DNA from: CANNBR01 sp964592275
GTDB taxonomy: Bacteria > Babelota > Babeliae > Babelales > CAIQNR01
Direction of reading: 5' to 3'
NCBI GenBank assembly: GCA_964592275.1
Contig: CAZQDJ010000014.1
Coordinates: 1 to 27,554, forward strand
DNA: 27,554 bases
How positions within the stretch are numbered: position 1 is the stretch's first letter; every line of letters starts with the position of its first letter. The notes beneath the pieces were generated by a model. It had not been told where the DNA came from. It was given only the letters and a program-made list of their open reading frames with translations, and did no database searches. The translations under genes and the position numbers were made by a program. Below, piece by piece: positions 14,508 through 23,315 of the stretch.

Positions 14508-16415
14508 ATGAAAAATCCATCTTTATCGTTGTTCTTCACGGTTTCGCTAGCCATTCTTGGCATAAGCAGTTCATTTTTTTTAGGCCTTCTTTTTTTTCTG
14601 TTTCGGTATCCTTGTGTTGATTTCTCGGTGCTTGCTCGTTACAACCAGGGACGTCCATCTATTTTATATGATGATCATGGAAAAGAGTGGGAACGTTTTC
14701 AACTTGATAAGCGTGATCCTATTAGTATAAAAATTATGCCAGATCATTTAATACAGGCATTTATTGCAGCAGAAGATTGGTCATTTTTTTCTCATAATGG
14801 TCTTTCATGGCGCGGAATAGCACGATCATTGGTGGTAAATCTTAAGCATGGTCGTATTGTGCAAGGAGCAAGTACTATTACCCAGCAGCTAGTCAAGATG
14901 TTATTTTATGATAATCGCCGAACATTCAAAAGAAAATTTAAAGAACAATTTTTAACTTTGCTTGTAGAGCGCCAGTTTACTAAAGAACATATTTTAGAAA
15001 CATACTTAAATCATGTCTATTTTGGGTGCGGTATGTATGGAGTTTCTGCAGCAGCGCAACGCTTTTGGGGTAAATCAGTGGGCGAACTTGAGCCACAAGA
15101 ATCCGCTTTATTGGCTGCTATCGTATGTTCTCCTGGTCATTATTCTCCTTTGCTGTTCCCTTATTCTGCTTTGCAGCGGCGCAATACTGTGCTTACAAAA
15201 ATGCAAAAACTATGTTTTATTACTCATGAAGGTTTGGTTGTTTTGCGTGCGACTTCGTTGGGTGTTACTCAGGAATCGGTTCGATCATGTGCTCCTTATG
15301 TTAAAGAATATATTCGTACGGTGTTGGAAGAAAAAGTAGGTAAAGAACAACTGTATCGTGGCGGGCTTACGATACAAACTACTTTAAATAAAGAAATACA
15401 GTTGATTGCAGAAGAGGTTTTCAAAAAAAAGTTTGTTGATTTACGATCAAAATATGGAGCAGATCTTAATGGCGCTTTAATAAGTATTGATAGAGTAACA
15501 GGAGGGATTAAAGCTCTTGTTGGAGGGTTTAGTTTTGCTGAATCACAGTTTAACCGTGCATTGTATGCTCGTCGACAACAAGGTTCTATTTTTAAACCAT
15601 TAGTTTACGCCACTGCCTTAGAAAAAGGAATGTCGTTGCTTGATGTTGCGACTGATGAGCCATTTCAATGGAAACAAAATTCTGTTGTATGGGAGCCGCG
15701 TAATCATACGCGAACGTATGCAGGGGAAATGACTCTTGCACGTGCGCTTTCTTATTCTAATAATGTTATTTCAGCAAAAGTTATTTTGGCAATTGGTCCT
15801 GAATCAGTTGTTAAAATGGCGAAAAAATGTCACTTAACTGGGTCAATACTTGCATATCCTTCATTGGCTCTTGGCTGTTTAGATAGTTCATTGTCAGAAG
15901 TTGCTGGCATGTTCAATGTATTTGCTAATGCAGGAATATATTGTGAACCGCACCTTATTGTTTCGGTAAAAGATGCCTGGGGGAAAATGATATATCGTAC
16001 GCAACCTGTTAAAGAACGAATAATGCCGATTCGTATTGCAAGTCAAATTGGACAAGCTTTATCATTAGGAATTGATCGAAAAAAAAGAGCTGGTATCCCT
16101 TGGATTGATTCAATGGCAATTACTAAAACAGGGACTACCAATGATGCTCGTGTATGTTGGTTTGCCGGGTCAACGCCAGAAATTACTACAGTGGTGTATG
16201 TAGGTTGCGATGATAATCGTCCTATGGGTAAAAATGTGTATCCAGTTCATACAGCATATCCTATATGGCTTGCTTTACATACTCGTATCCCTGTTACTTG
16301 TAAACAATTTTCTTTTGATCCTACGCTACAATCAGTGCTTGTTGATTGGAAGAGTGGAGCGATTGTTTCTCATAGTAATGGGAATAATAAAGAGGTTGTC
16401 TCACTTCTTGTGTAA
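14508..16415 (+). CDS. Class A penicillin-binding protein (PBP1A-like, bifunctional)
   Basis: A 635-residue protein that polymerises lipid II and cross-links the glycan strands in the periplasm. One N-terminal membrane anchor lies at about 9-32. The GT51 transglycosylase domain (about 45-220) has AAEDWSFFSHNG (catalytic E89), GASTITQQLVK (120-130), KRKFKEQ (second Glu near 146) and ILETYLN (162-168). The transpeptidase domain (about 315-600) has SIFK (S360 nucleophile, K363), SNN (417-419) and KTGTT (540-544). All catalytic motifs are intact. It is shorter than many class A PBPs (often 700-850), lacking extra C-terminal modules. The start has GGAG with short spacing. With UppS, MurG and a PASTA protein in this window, it indicates a working peptidoglycan pathway. 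Confidence 0.95.
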   Translation: MKNPSLSLFFTVSLAILGISSSFFLGLLFFLFRYPCVDFSVLARYNQGRPSILYDDHGKEWERFQLDKRDPISIKIMPDHLIQAFIAAEDWSFFSHNGLSWRGIARSLVVNLKHGRIVQGASTITQQLVKMLFYDNRRTFKRKFKEQFLTLLVERQFTKEHILETYLNHVYFGCGMYGVSAAAQRFWGKSVGELEPQESALLAAIVCSPGHYSPLLFPYSALQRRNTVLTKMQKLCFITHEGLVVLRATSLGVTQESVRSCAPYVKEYIRTVLEEKVGKEQLYRGGLTIQTTLNKEIQLIAEEVFKKKFVDLRSKYGADLNGALISIDRVTGGIKALVGGFSFAESQFNRALYARRQQGSIFKPLVYATALEKGMSLLDVATDEPFQWKQNSVVWEPRNHTRTYAGEMTLARALSYSNNVISAKVILAIGPESVVKMAKKCHLTGSILAYPSLALGCLDSSLSEVAGMFNVFANAGIYCEPHLIVSVKDAWGKMIYRTQPVKERIMPIRIASQIGQALSLGIDRKKRAGIPWIDSMAITKTGTTNDARVCWFAGSTPEITTVVYVGCDDNRPMGKNVYPVHTAYPIWLALHTRIPVTCKQFSFDPTLQSVLVDWKSGAIVSHSNGNNKEVVSLLV

Positions 16416-16436
16416 TGCCGTATGCACAGCGCATTG

Positions 16437-16465
16437 TTGACACGCTTTTTAGGTGTGCGTTACAT
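16437..16465 (+). promoter_or_regulatory. Weak candidate promoter for the 16503 gene
   Basis: A perfect -35 TTGACA (16437-16442) with 17 bases to TTACAT (16460-16465), a poor -10. It lies between the PBP gene and the large exported-protein gene. Low certainty. Confidence 0.3.
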
Positions 16466-16502
16466 ATGACTATTCTTACCTATTGTAGTAGAAGGATGTT
16501 GT

Positions 16503-18461
16503 ATGAATAAAAAAAGCCTTTTATTTTTTGTGTTGTGCTTTGTAATAAACAACCTTCTTGCAAGCTGGAGCAGTATTGGTAGTTCTTTAGAAAATATGGG
16601 AGAAAGCGCTAAAGGTTTTCTTGTTACTATGGGACAAGGATTAGCAGGAAAAGTTCCTTCTGGATATGATTATAGTTTTCGTGTTTTTAATGGTTCTAAT
16701 GTAGGAATGTTTATTGATATTCATAAATCAATAAGCGTGATGGGAGCTCGTTTCCATCAAGGAGGAGGAGCGTCGCAAGAGTTGGCACCGGGAACTGATA
16801 CTGGCGCTGCTTTTTCTGGTGCAAATAGTACACATCTTTATTTTTCACTTGAAATATCAAGTGAAAATTCAGATTATTCTGATCCTCATTTTAAGTTGGG
16901 TGCAAAGAATGATTCAACTATTTACTTTTATCATTGTTTTAACTCTTCTAGTTCTGGAGTTCCAGCAACTGAATTGCTCGGTGCTGGTTATACAGTGAGT
17001 GATGCTTTTAATGGACGTATTCAAAATAAAACAAATGAGCAAGCTGCTGTAACATTTACCTTAACAGGATCTGATACGCGTGTGATTACTATTCCCGATC
17101 TTGATCCTTATTCATTTAATTATCTCGCTCTTCCTCAGGGATATTCTATGCGGCCATCAAACCTTGTTTTTGGATCTTCTCAATCAGTTATTATTCCAAA
17201 ACAAGGAATTGCTCAAATTACGAATGCTAAAACGAAGGCTGCAAGTCCGGTGACTATGAATTATGTATTACTTAATAATAGTTCTACTGGTGCATTTGAA
17301 ACAGGGATAGGGCCTGGTAATTTTGATCAACCTCAAACAGCCAATGTAATTCGTGATATTTCTCCTGTGCAATGCCAAATTTATAATCAACCTGCTGCTC
17401 AAGCTACTCCTATAGGACAGTTATTAGCACAACAGTTTCCATGGCAATCATCTTGGTGCATGTATGAAGGATTAGGGTGGTCTCAAGAACAACAAAAAAT
17501 TATAGCAACTCCAATGTGGCAAATTCCAGTAGGACAAAATGCAGCATGTTTTTTAATAAGGCCTTCACAAGCATTTTATGCAAAAAATGGTCCAGCACGT
17601 TTTTTTGTTGTACGTATGACGATTCCAGAACATTCATCTGTTAATGATAAAAAAAAGGCTCAGTCTTTTTTATCAAAACTTATGGCAGGAACATTAACAA
17701 TTAAGGGTCTATCTTCTGTATCTGGCGGAAAGTTGATAACTCAAGCAAATAGTAGTTCAGTTACTTTGGCTAATGGTCTTTATTTTCCTAGTACTGCATC
17801 TTTTGCAAAAAATAGTTCTTTTGTCGCGTATCCTCCTCTTTCTCAAACATATTTAGGATCGACCTTGTCTCCTGGTTCCTTAACTTTTACAAAAAAAGCA
17901 GAACTTCTTGGTTTGGAATTACCCGATGATGTTGGATTATTGGAAGACCCTACAACGGGAGTACAGGGATATCTTGTTGTTTCTGATCTATTGACTCCGT
18001 ATGGAACAGGAAGTGGTCCTTTTTACTATCTCATAAATCCTCCCTACATTGATTTGAGCCAAATGTTAGGAACTCTTTCAAACTATGCTTCGTTGTGTAA
18101 CTATCAAGCACTAACGACTGATATTTTTAATCAGCTTGTCCAAACATTTTTGCCAGGAACATTAGAACAATGGGTTGGCGGATATATGCGAAATCCAACA
18201 CAGGTTGAAAATAGCGTTGCGAGTTTTCTTGTATTACTTGGAAAGGGTGATGTGAATGCATTGACTCAGGCATTTAGTTCTGATGCAAGTTTTTATGTAG
18301 AGCCTGATGCGAAAAAAAAATTGAGCCCTCAAGGTAATGCATTATTGAAAATGCTATTGTATGGTCCGTGCAGTATTAGCCAAGCGCCAACGTATCATAA
18401 AATTGGTTCTTCTTTTATGTCTTCTCAATCAGGATGGCCAGCGGTGAGTTTGAGTTTGTAA
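16503..18461 (+). CDS. Large exported protein of unknown function
   Basis: A 652-residue protein with a signal peptide (about 1-20, MNKKSLLFFVLCFVINNLLA) and a good AGAAGGA ribosome site. The mature part is rich in Ser, Gly, Asn, Thr and aromatic residues and looks mostly beta-structured (for example YSFRVFNGSNVGMFIDIHK, QAAVTFTLTGSDTRVITIPDLDP). A more helical C-terminal part follows (about 540-640). Few Cys are present. There are no further membrane segments, so it is probably periplasmic, outer-surface or secreted. No family is recognised. It ends 13 bases from the end of convergent murG, with no obvious terminator between them. Confidence 0.8.
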   Translation: MNKKSLLFFVLCFVINNLLASWSSIGSSLENMGESAKGFLVTMGQGLAGKVPSGYDYSFRVFNGSNVGMFIDIHKSISVMGARFHQGGGASQELAPGTDTGAAFSGANSTHLYFSLEISSENSDYSDPHFKLGAKNDSTIYFYHCFNSSSSGVPATELLGAGYTVSDAFNGRIQNKTNEQAAVTFTLTGSDTRVITIPDLDPYSFNYLALPQGYSMRPSNLVFGSSQSVIIPKQGIAQITNAKTKAASPVTMNYVLLNNSSTGAFETGIGPGNFDQPQTANVIRDISPVQCQIYNQPAAQATPIGQLLAQQFPWQSSWCMYEGLGWSQEQQKIIATPMWQIPVGQNAACFLIRPSQAFYAKNGPARFFVVRMTIPEHSSVNDKKKAQSFLSKLMAGTLTIKGLSSVSGGKLITQANSSSVTLANGLYFPSTASFAKNSSFVAYPPLSQTYLGSTLSPGSLTFTKKAELLGLELPDDVGLLEDPTTGVQGYLVVSDLLTPYGTGSGPFYYLINPPYIDLSQMLGTLSNYASLCNYQALTTDIFNQLVQTFLPGTLEQWVGGYMRNPTQVENSVASFLVLLGKGDVNALTQAFSSDASFYVEPDAKKKLSPQGNALLKMLLYGPCSISQAPTYHKIGSSFMSSQSGWPAVSLSL

Positions 18462-18474
18462 AAAAACTGTTGCC

Positions 18475-19470
18475 CTATAATCTCTTAAGTAAAGGCGTTG
18501 GATCTTTAACAAGCTCCCCTTGCCGCAACACAGAAAATAAATCAGGTCGTGTTCTTTGCATAGCGTAGGCATTATCAAGTTGATGATCAGTGATCTTTGT
18601 TTCCAAAGGAATGACAATCGTCTGTTTCTCAAAAAAGAGCGTTTCAAATAATGTTCCAGCTCCTGCGCGGCAGATAATGATATCAGCGGCTTGGTAATAA
18701 AAGTTAAGGTTATCCCGATAAGCAAACACTTGTGCGTCTATGTTATTTCGTGCATAAAAGTCGATGCATTCAACAACTTGTTCAGATCCTGTTTGGTGGA
18801 CTATAAAATAGGCTTGAAGAAGGGGAATAGGTATTTGTTGAATGAGATTGTTCAAGAACTGAGAACCTTGAGAGCCACCTAAAATGAGTAACGCTTTTTT
18901 AGTTTCAGAAAAACCAATTTGTAGTTTTGCTTCTGTTGGAGTGATTTTTTTGTCTTGCTCAGAAAAGCGTAGTGGATAGGAAGTAAGTATGCAGGGGCGT
19001 TTAAAGTAGGTACTCGTTTCTTTGAAACAAATAAACACGGTTGTTGCTAGTTTGGTTAGTACTTTAACCGCCTTTCCTGGAATAACATTCAATTCAAAAA
19101 GGGAGATGGGGATACCAAGAAGTTTACCTGCAATACAAACAGGAACAGCAACAAATCCTCCAGTGCTTACGATATGGGAAGGAGTATGTTTTTTGAGATA
19201 CCAAAAACTTTTCCAGGTTGCTTGAATAAAAGAGAAAGCAAAAAGTGGAAGTTTCCACCAGCCACGATAAGGAACATTGCGTAACGTAAGTTCAAAGCGA
19301 TCTGTTATTTCTGGAAACTGGGCCACAATTTTTTTATCAAGAGCTGCAGTGGTTGAAATGAAAAGAAGTGGTGTATCGGAATATGCATACTGTTTTTTTG
19401 CAAATTGTAAGCAGGGGATAATGTGCCCACCTGATATTCCAGCAACGCAACAGATTGGATTTTGAATCAT
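18475..19470 (-). CDS. murG: UDP-GlcNAc:lipid I N-acetylglucosaminyltransferase MurG
   Basis: A 331-residue GT28 enzyme that adds GlcNAc to lipid I to form lipid II at the inner membrane face. Motifs seen: AGISGGHIIP (glycine-rich loop 1, GGH 14-16), VSTGGFVAVP (101-110), FELNVIPG (125-132, the equivalent of HEQN..G), ILGGSQGSQFLN (loop with GGSQG 198-202), HQTG (225-228), CRAGAGTLFE (267-276, UDP-GlcNAc binding) and DHQLDNA (295-301). It is slightly shorter than the usual ~355 residues. The first His of HEQN is Phe here. Its ATG overlaps the stop of the DciA-like gene by four bases, so translation is probably coupled. Confidence 0.93.
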   Translation of the reverse strand: MIQNPICCVAGISGGHIIPCLQFAKKQYAYSDTPLLFISTTAALDKKIVAQFPEITDRFELTLRNVPYRGWWKLPLFAFSFIQATWKSFWYLKKHTPSHIVSTGGFVAVPVCIAGKLLGIPISLFELNVIPGKAVKVLTKLATTVFICFKETSTYFKRPCILTSYPLRFSEQDKKITPTEAKLQIGFSETKKALLILGGSQGSQFLNNLIQQIPIPLLQAYFIVHQTGSEQVVECIDFYARNNIDAQVFAYRDNLNFYYQAADIIICRAGAGTLFETLFFEKQTIVIPLETKITDHQLDNAYAMQRTRPDLFSVLRQGELVKDPTPLLKRL

Positions 19471-19895
19471 TGGGTATCCTTGCGGCAGCGAGAAAGAAAG
19501 ATATGAAATGCTTGTTTAAGTTCATGATCATGCACCGTATCAAGAGCCTTTTTTTCTGAAGAAGTAAGAGTTGCTGGTGGTGGTGCTTGGTAAAGAATAA
19601 TAGCTTTATTGGCAACAGGTAGTTTTTTAATGGTACTAGCGTGTTTAAGCCTAATCGTTTTAATGTATGGTTTTTCAAGATAACTATTGATTGTCTTAAT
19701 CAGTACAGGAGAAAGCATATAAAGTTCATGTAGCCAGTTTGAATCATGTACTCCAAGAACAAGCGAGTCATCATACATTTTTTCTACGGTGACCTTATCT
19801 GCTAAGTTGCCCATGATGATCGGCCAGTCGGTTAATAGTTTGGTTTTCCACGTTGCTTCAAAAGCGTGGGAAAGAAAATTTTTAATAAGTTTCAT
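19467..19895 (-). CDS. DUF721 / DciA-like protein
   Basis: A 142-residue protein with the DUF721 pattern in its first ~85 residues: WPIIMGNLADKV (family form W..ivG..la..), then DDSLVLGVHDSNWLHELYMLSPVLIKTIN (family form l.V.v.ds.wa.eL), then IKTIRLK. DciA proteins of this family load or activate the replicative helicase DnaB in bacteria that lack DnaC/DnaI. The C-terminal part (about 90-142) is charged and helical and not conserved. It sits directly after holB (4-base gap) and overlaps murG by four bases, so it is inside a tmk-holB-dciA-murG operon. The replication role is a family-based inference. Confidence 0.75.
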   Translation of the reverse strand: MKLIKNFLSHAFEATWKTKLLTDWPIIMGNLADKVTVEKMYDDSLVLGVHDSNWLHELYMLSPVLIKTINSYLEKPYIKTIRLKHASTIKKLPVANKAIILYQAPPPATLTSSEKKALDTVHDHELKQAFHIFLSRCRKDTQ

Positions 19896-19899
19896 AGAC

Positions 19900-20625
19900 T
19901 TATCCTTTTCGCAGAAAAAGGTCTCGCCAGAAAATTTTAGAACTACCTGGCATAGGGGGGCGTTGTGCTGCTTGTTGTAGTAACGAGATCATTTTTTGTG
20001 CATTGACAGCTTCAGAAAGTTCATGGGCTAATAAATGAGCAATGTGTTGTTCTGACCAATGTTTCATTAAAAGATCAAGGCACTCAGGAGTTTCATAATC
20101 TTCTGGGCATTCGGTCTGAAGGTCTTTTAAAAAAAGAGCAGGAGCGCTGGTGTGTCCCATAAAGTGGCGTAAAAAACCTGAAGAAATAGTACGCGTAGCC
20201 TGATCAGTGTAGATGGTATGACAACGAGACCGAATAGTGGGAATGACCAGTTGTGCTTGGGTGGCAAGAAACAAAAAGTGATAGCCGTGTGGTGGTTCTT
20301 CTACCATTTTTAAAAGACTGTTAGCGCATGCAGGGGTCAGGAATTCTGCTTTTTCAAAAATAAAAAAAAAGTGATCACCATGATCAAGAGTGAATTGTAT
20401 TTTGTGTGAAATAGGTTCTAATACATCAAGAGTGTATTTTTTTTCTGGAGAAATCCAGAGTGCTTGATGATGAAGAAGTGGATTGTTTTTGCAGCAAGCA
20501 TAAGGAGGAATATCATGTTCTTTTTTACAAAAGGTCTGTTGCATCAGTCGATGAGCATGTTCTTTTGTAGTTTCTGGAGTGCCGATAATAAGAAGCGCTG
20601 GAGAAAGAGGAGAAAGGTTTTTCAT
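19900..20625 (-). CDS. holB: DNA polymerase III delta-prime-like subunit
   Basis: A 241-residue protein of the clamp-loader AAA+ type. The diagnostic block is FFFIFEKAEFLTPACANSLLKMVEEPP (about 86-112), followed by FLFLATQAQLVIPTIRSRC with SRC at 133-135, as in DnaX/HolB proteins. The usual Walker A is absent: the corresponding segment reads IIGTPETTKEHAHRL, consistent with delta-prime, which does not need to hydrolyse ATP. It is shorter than typical HolB (about 300-330). Position right after tmk is a common bacterial arrangement and supports the call. Its start overlaps the tmk stop by four bases. The zinc module seen in many delta-primes is not evident. Confidence 0.85.
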   Translation of the reverse strand: MKNLSPLSPALLIIGTPETTKEHAHRLMQQTFCKKEHDIPPYACCKNNPLLHHQALWISPEKKYTLDVLEPISHKIQFTLDHGDHFFFIFEKAEFLTPACANSLLKMVEEPPHGYHFLFLATQAQLVIPTIRSRCHTIYTDQATRTISSGFLRHFMGHTSAPALFLKDLQTECPEDYETPECLDLLMKHWSEQHIAHLLAHELSEAVNAQKMISLLQQAAQRPPMPGSSKIFWRDLFLRKG

Positions 20626-21245
20626 AAAAATTTCCGTAATGCCTGGATTCCTTGAAAAAGAATATCTTCTGGTGATTGGGTAGCATCAAGCGTAATAACA
20701 CTTTTATTTCCTGCAAACACAGTATCAAACCCTTCAATTGCTTTTTCTAGGGGGGCAAGGCTGTCTTCAAAATCACAACGTTCGATAGCTCGGTTACTAA
20801 TTCGGTTAAAAGCGGTGTTAGCATCAACTTTTAAATAAAAAATAACGCGTGGCGCGAGGCTATTCATGGCCCATGTATTTACTGAGCGAATAAAATCAAG
20901 AGATAGTCCGCGCACATAGCCTTGGTAGACAAGTGATGAATCAGCCATACGATCAGAGATTACAATTTTACCTAAATTAAGTGCAGGCGCGATAAGATCG
21001 TGACAATGTTGTGCGCGCGAGGCAGCAAAAAGGAGAAATTCTGCTTGATGACAAGGAGGAGTTTGTGTGTCAAAGAGTAGCTCTCTAATTCGTTCTCCAA
21101 GAGGAGTGCCTCCCGGTTCTCTGGTCAAAAGAGTGGCATAGCCATCGGCATTAAGCTTTTGATTAAGTGCTTTGGTAAATAAAGACTTGCCTGAGCCGTC
21201 GATCCCTTCAACACAGATAAGAAAACCATTTGTTATTTTTTTCAT
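20622..21245 (-). CDS. tmk: Thymidylate kinase
   Basis: A 207-residue enzyme when started at the methionine at 21245; it phosphorylates dTMP to dTDP using ATP. Walker A is GIDGSGKS (14-21). TREPGGTPLGERIRELL (41-57) holds the dTMP-binding arginine region. ISDRMADSSLVYQG (96-109) contains the DR motif, and RAIERCDFE (153-161) is the lid. The length matches the family. The open frame continues to 21356, but that extension (37 residues) has no family similarity and overlaps the divergent gene start, so it is rejected. No strong ribosome site is seen before the chosen ATG. First gene of a minus-strand operon. Confidence 0.93.
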   Translation of the reverse strand: MKKITNGFLICVEGIDGSGKSLFTKALNQKLNADGYATLLTREPGGTPLGERIRELLFDTQTPPCHQAEFLLFAASRAQHCHDLIAPALNLGKIVISDRMADSSLVYQGYVRGLSLDFIRSVNTWAMNSLAPRVIFYLKVDANTAFNRISNRAIERCDFEDSLAPLEKAIEGFDTVFAGNKSVITLDATQSPEDILFQGIQALRKFL

Positions 21246-21355
21246 AATAAGCACACATAGAGTAGGGGGCGAAGTGACACATAATCGAGTCACCAGTATA
21301 CTCGTTCTCGGATAAAGAGAGAAGCGCATTTTCCTGAAAGGAAGGACAAAAAACA

Positions 21356-22474
21356 ATGAAGAAAGCTGTTCTTGTACATATCATATCAAATCTGGGTGTT
21401 GGAGGAGCAGAGACGGTTTTATATCAGCTCTTGCGTCGCCTTGATATGAAGCAGTTTGATCATAAAGTTATTTATTTTTATGACGGTCCTTACGTTCAAA
21501 AAATACGTGATCTAGGTATTCCTGTGTACCAGATAAAGGGAATTATGTTCCTTTACGATCCAATTTTCCTTTTTCGTTTTTTTTCTTTAATTAAGCAGTT
21601 GCAGCCTGATTGTTTGCATACAGTCTTGTGGTCGGCAAATTTTTTAGGAAGAATTGCCGCATGGAAATACGTTCTTCCATTGGTGCAATCGCTTCATAAT
21701 AATCAAGATCAAAATGGTTTTTTACGAAGATTAATCGATCGATTTTCTCCCAAAGTTTCAGGTCCGGTTGTTGCTGTATCTGAAGGGGTAGGGCAATCGA
21801 TCGCTCTTTATACTCCATGGATTACTAATCAGCGTGTGTGTGTTATTAAAAATGGCATTGATTCTTTTGAGGTGCAAAAACAGGCCGCTTTGGATCATCT
21901 ATCACGAGAAGATTTAGGCTTGTCTTCAGATCATTTTGTTATTGGAACAGTGGGAAGATTTGAGCCAGTAAAGAATTTTTCTTTTTTATTAACCGCTTTT
22001 GCGGTGCTCTATGATAAATATCGTAAAGAGCGATTGGTTTTGGTTGGCCAAGGTTCTCAGGAACAATTCTTAAGAAGAAGAGCTTATTATTTAGGGATTG
22101 ATGAGGCGGTGACATTTGTAACAGGTCAGTCAGCTTATAAATATTATGCTCTTTTTGATTGTTTTGTTATGACATCCTACAAAGAGGGGCTTTCAATGGC
22201 TCTTTTGGAAGCAATGAGTATGGGGTTGCCGTGTATTGTCATTAGTTCTGAATTGCAGCATGATGTTTTGGTTAATGAAAAAAATGGATTATTGATAGCT
22301 CCCGGAAATCCGCAGTTTTTAGCCGACGCCTTGGATCGTCTAGCCAGGGATCCAGAACTAAGAATAAGGCTGGGAAATGAGGCTAAAAAGACAATTGAGC
22401 AGTCTTTTACCATAGATTCGATGGTAAGCGGTTATACAAAAATCTATCAGAAGGCGATGGCTGAAAGAAGGTAA
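21356..22474 (+). CDS. Glycosyltransferase family 4 protein
   Basis: A 372-residue GT-B enzyme. The N-terminal acceptor domain begins with HIISNLGVGGAETVLYQLL (GGAE motif, about 8-26). The C-terminal donor domain has GTVGRFEPVKNFSFLL (about 197-212), VLVGQGSQ, and the EX7E motif YKEGLSMALLEAM with E277 and E285, as in GT4 retaining transferases. It probably adds a sugar to a lipid or polysaccharide at the cytoplasmic membrane; the donor and acceptor are unknown. The ribosome site GGAAGGA is good. It is divergent from tmk with a 110-base gap, and a terminator follows at 22599. Confidence 0.9.
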   Translation: MKKAVLVHIISNLGVGGAETVLYQLLRRLDMKQFDHKVIYFYDGPYVQKIRDLGIPVYQIKGIMFLYDPIFLFRFFSLIKQLQPDCLHTVLWSANFLGRIAAWKYVLPLVQSLHNNQDQNGFLRRLIDRFSPKVSGPVVAVSEGVGQSIALYTPWITNQRVCVIKNGIDSFEVQKQAALDHLSREDLGLSSDHFVIGTVGRFEPVKNFSFLLTAFAVLYDKYRKERLVLVGQGSQEQFLRRRAYYLGIDEAVTFVTGQSAYKYYALFDCFVMTSYKEGLSMALLEAMSMGLPCIVISSELQHDVLVNEKNGLLIAPGNPQFLADALDRLARDPELRIRLGNEAKKTIEQSFTIDSMVSGYTKIYQKAMAERR

Positions 22475-22598
22475 AGGAAAACCTTTGTCAACAGGGTATA
22501 AGAAAAATTTGATTTTTGTCCTGTGTTGGGATACATTTTATTTGTCTTGTTTTGAAAGTTACTTATAAATAAGACCAAAAATTCGATAACCTCCATTT

Positions 22599-22638
22599 CC
22601 CCTATTCGACGTTCTGTTGGATAGGGGTTTTTTCTTTT
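22599..22638 (+). terminator. Rho-independent terminator downstream of the GT4 gene
   Basis: CCCCTATTC (22599-22607) pairs with GGATAGGGG (22619-22627), nine pairs with one G-T, extendable by GAC/GTT, and is followed by TTTTTTCTTTTT. It lies 125 bases after the glycosyltransferase stop. Confidence 0.8.
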
Positions 22639-22649
22639 TAGAGCTTATT

Positions 22650-23312
22650 TTACTTATCAATAAATTGAGCAAGCAACAATGCCTGCAAATCCTGCTTAGA
22701 AATATCGTATGTAGTTTTGAATGAAGCCTCTGTTTCTTGAGGGCTTTCTGGAGGCGTGAGCGGCAAGGCAGTCCCATGAGGATGAGAGAATCGCCCCATC
22801 ACTTCTTGGTAAAGTTTTTCAAGTTCAAATTCAGGTTCAGGTTTAGACCTAGAGTAGTTTGATGTGATTTGGTCTATGCCTGTAGAAATTTGTGACTCTG
22901 CAGAGGAAAATGCTTGAAAGATTTCTGCAGAAAATGGGTGTTCTAATACAGCAATAATAAAAGCTGGAGTGACAGAAATGGTATTCCCTTTGTGCTCAAA
23001 AGTTAGAGAGGCATGTATATCGGCCCCACTTCTGAGATGGCAGGTAATCATATCAATATCAGCTAGTTTGGCTAGAGCTATAAAGAGCTTTTTTGTCGCT
23101 TGTGTGACGCTTTTGGTGACATTATTTTTGAAAACAACCGCTCCACTAGCTTCAGGCCCAAAGACAAAAAAACCAAGTCCGCGTTGAAAGATGATACGAG
23201 TGAGATGATGTTCGGTGACTTCAAGGCGTACTTTTTTTGGAGCAAAGGCGGCTGCCTTAACTAGAGTATGTGCGCAACACAGGAGGATGGTACATGCGAG
23301 GTGTTTTTTCAT
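22650..23312 (-). CDS. Exported protein with one ankyrin-like segment
   Basis: A 220-residue protein with a signal peptide (about 1-20, MKKHLACTILLCCAHTLVKA). A central part (about 72-125) reads like ankyrin helices and a GAD turn: FIALAKLADIDMITCHLRSGADIH, then TPAFIIAVLEHPF. The C-terminal part is Pro/Glu/Ser-rich (LPLTPPESPQETE, about 183-195). It begins 3 bases after the stop of the 23316 gene; the two have similar signal peptides (MKKHLAC / MKKHFLL) and probably form an operon. Function is unknown; ankyrin folds mediate protein binding. Confidence 0.75.
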   Translation of the reverse strand: MKKHLACTILLCCAHTLVKAAAFAPKKVRLEVTEHHLTRIIFQRGLGFFVFGPEASGAVVFKNNVTKSVTQATKKLFIALAKLADIDMITCHLRSGADIHASLTFEHKGNTISVTPAFIIAVLEHPFSAEIFQAFSSAESQISTGIDQITSNYSRSKPEPEFELEKLYQEVMGRFSHPHGTALPLTPPESPQETEASFKTTYDISKQDLQALLLAQFIDK

Positions 23313-23315
23313 GTG

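Noticed and set aside
21246..21356. N-terminal extension of thymidylate kinase to 21356
   Set aside because: The extra 37 residues do not resemble the family, and the Walker A would be far too deep; the frame also runs over the divergent gene's start.
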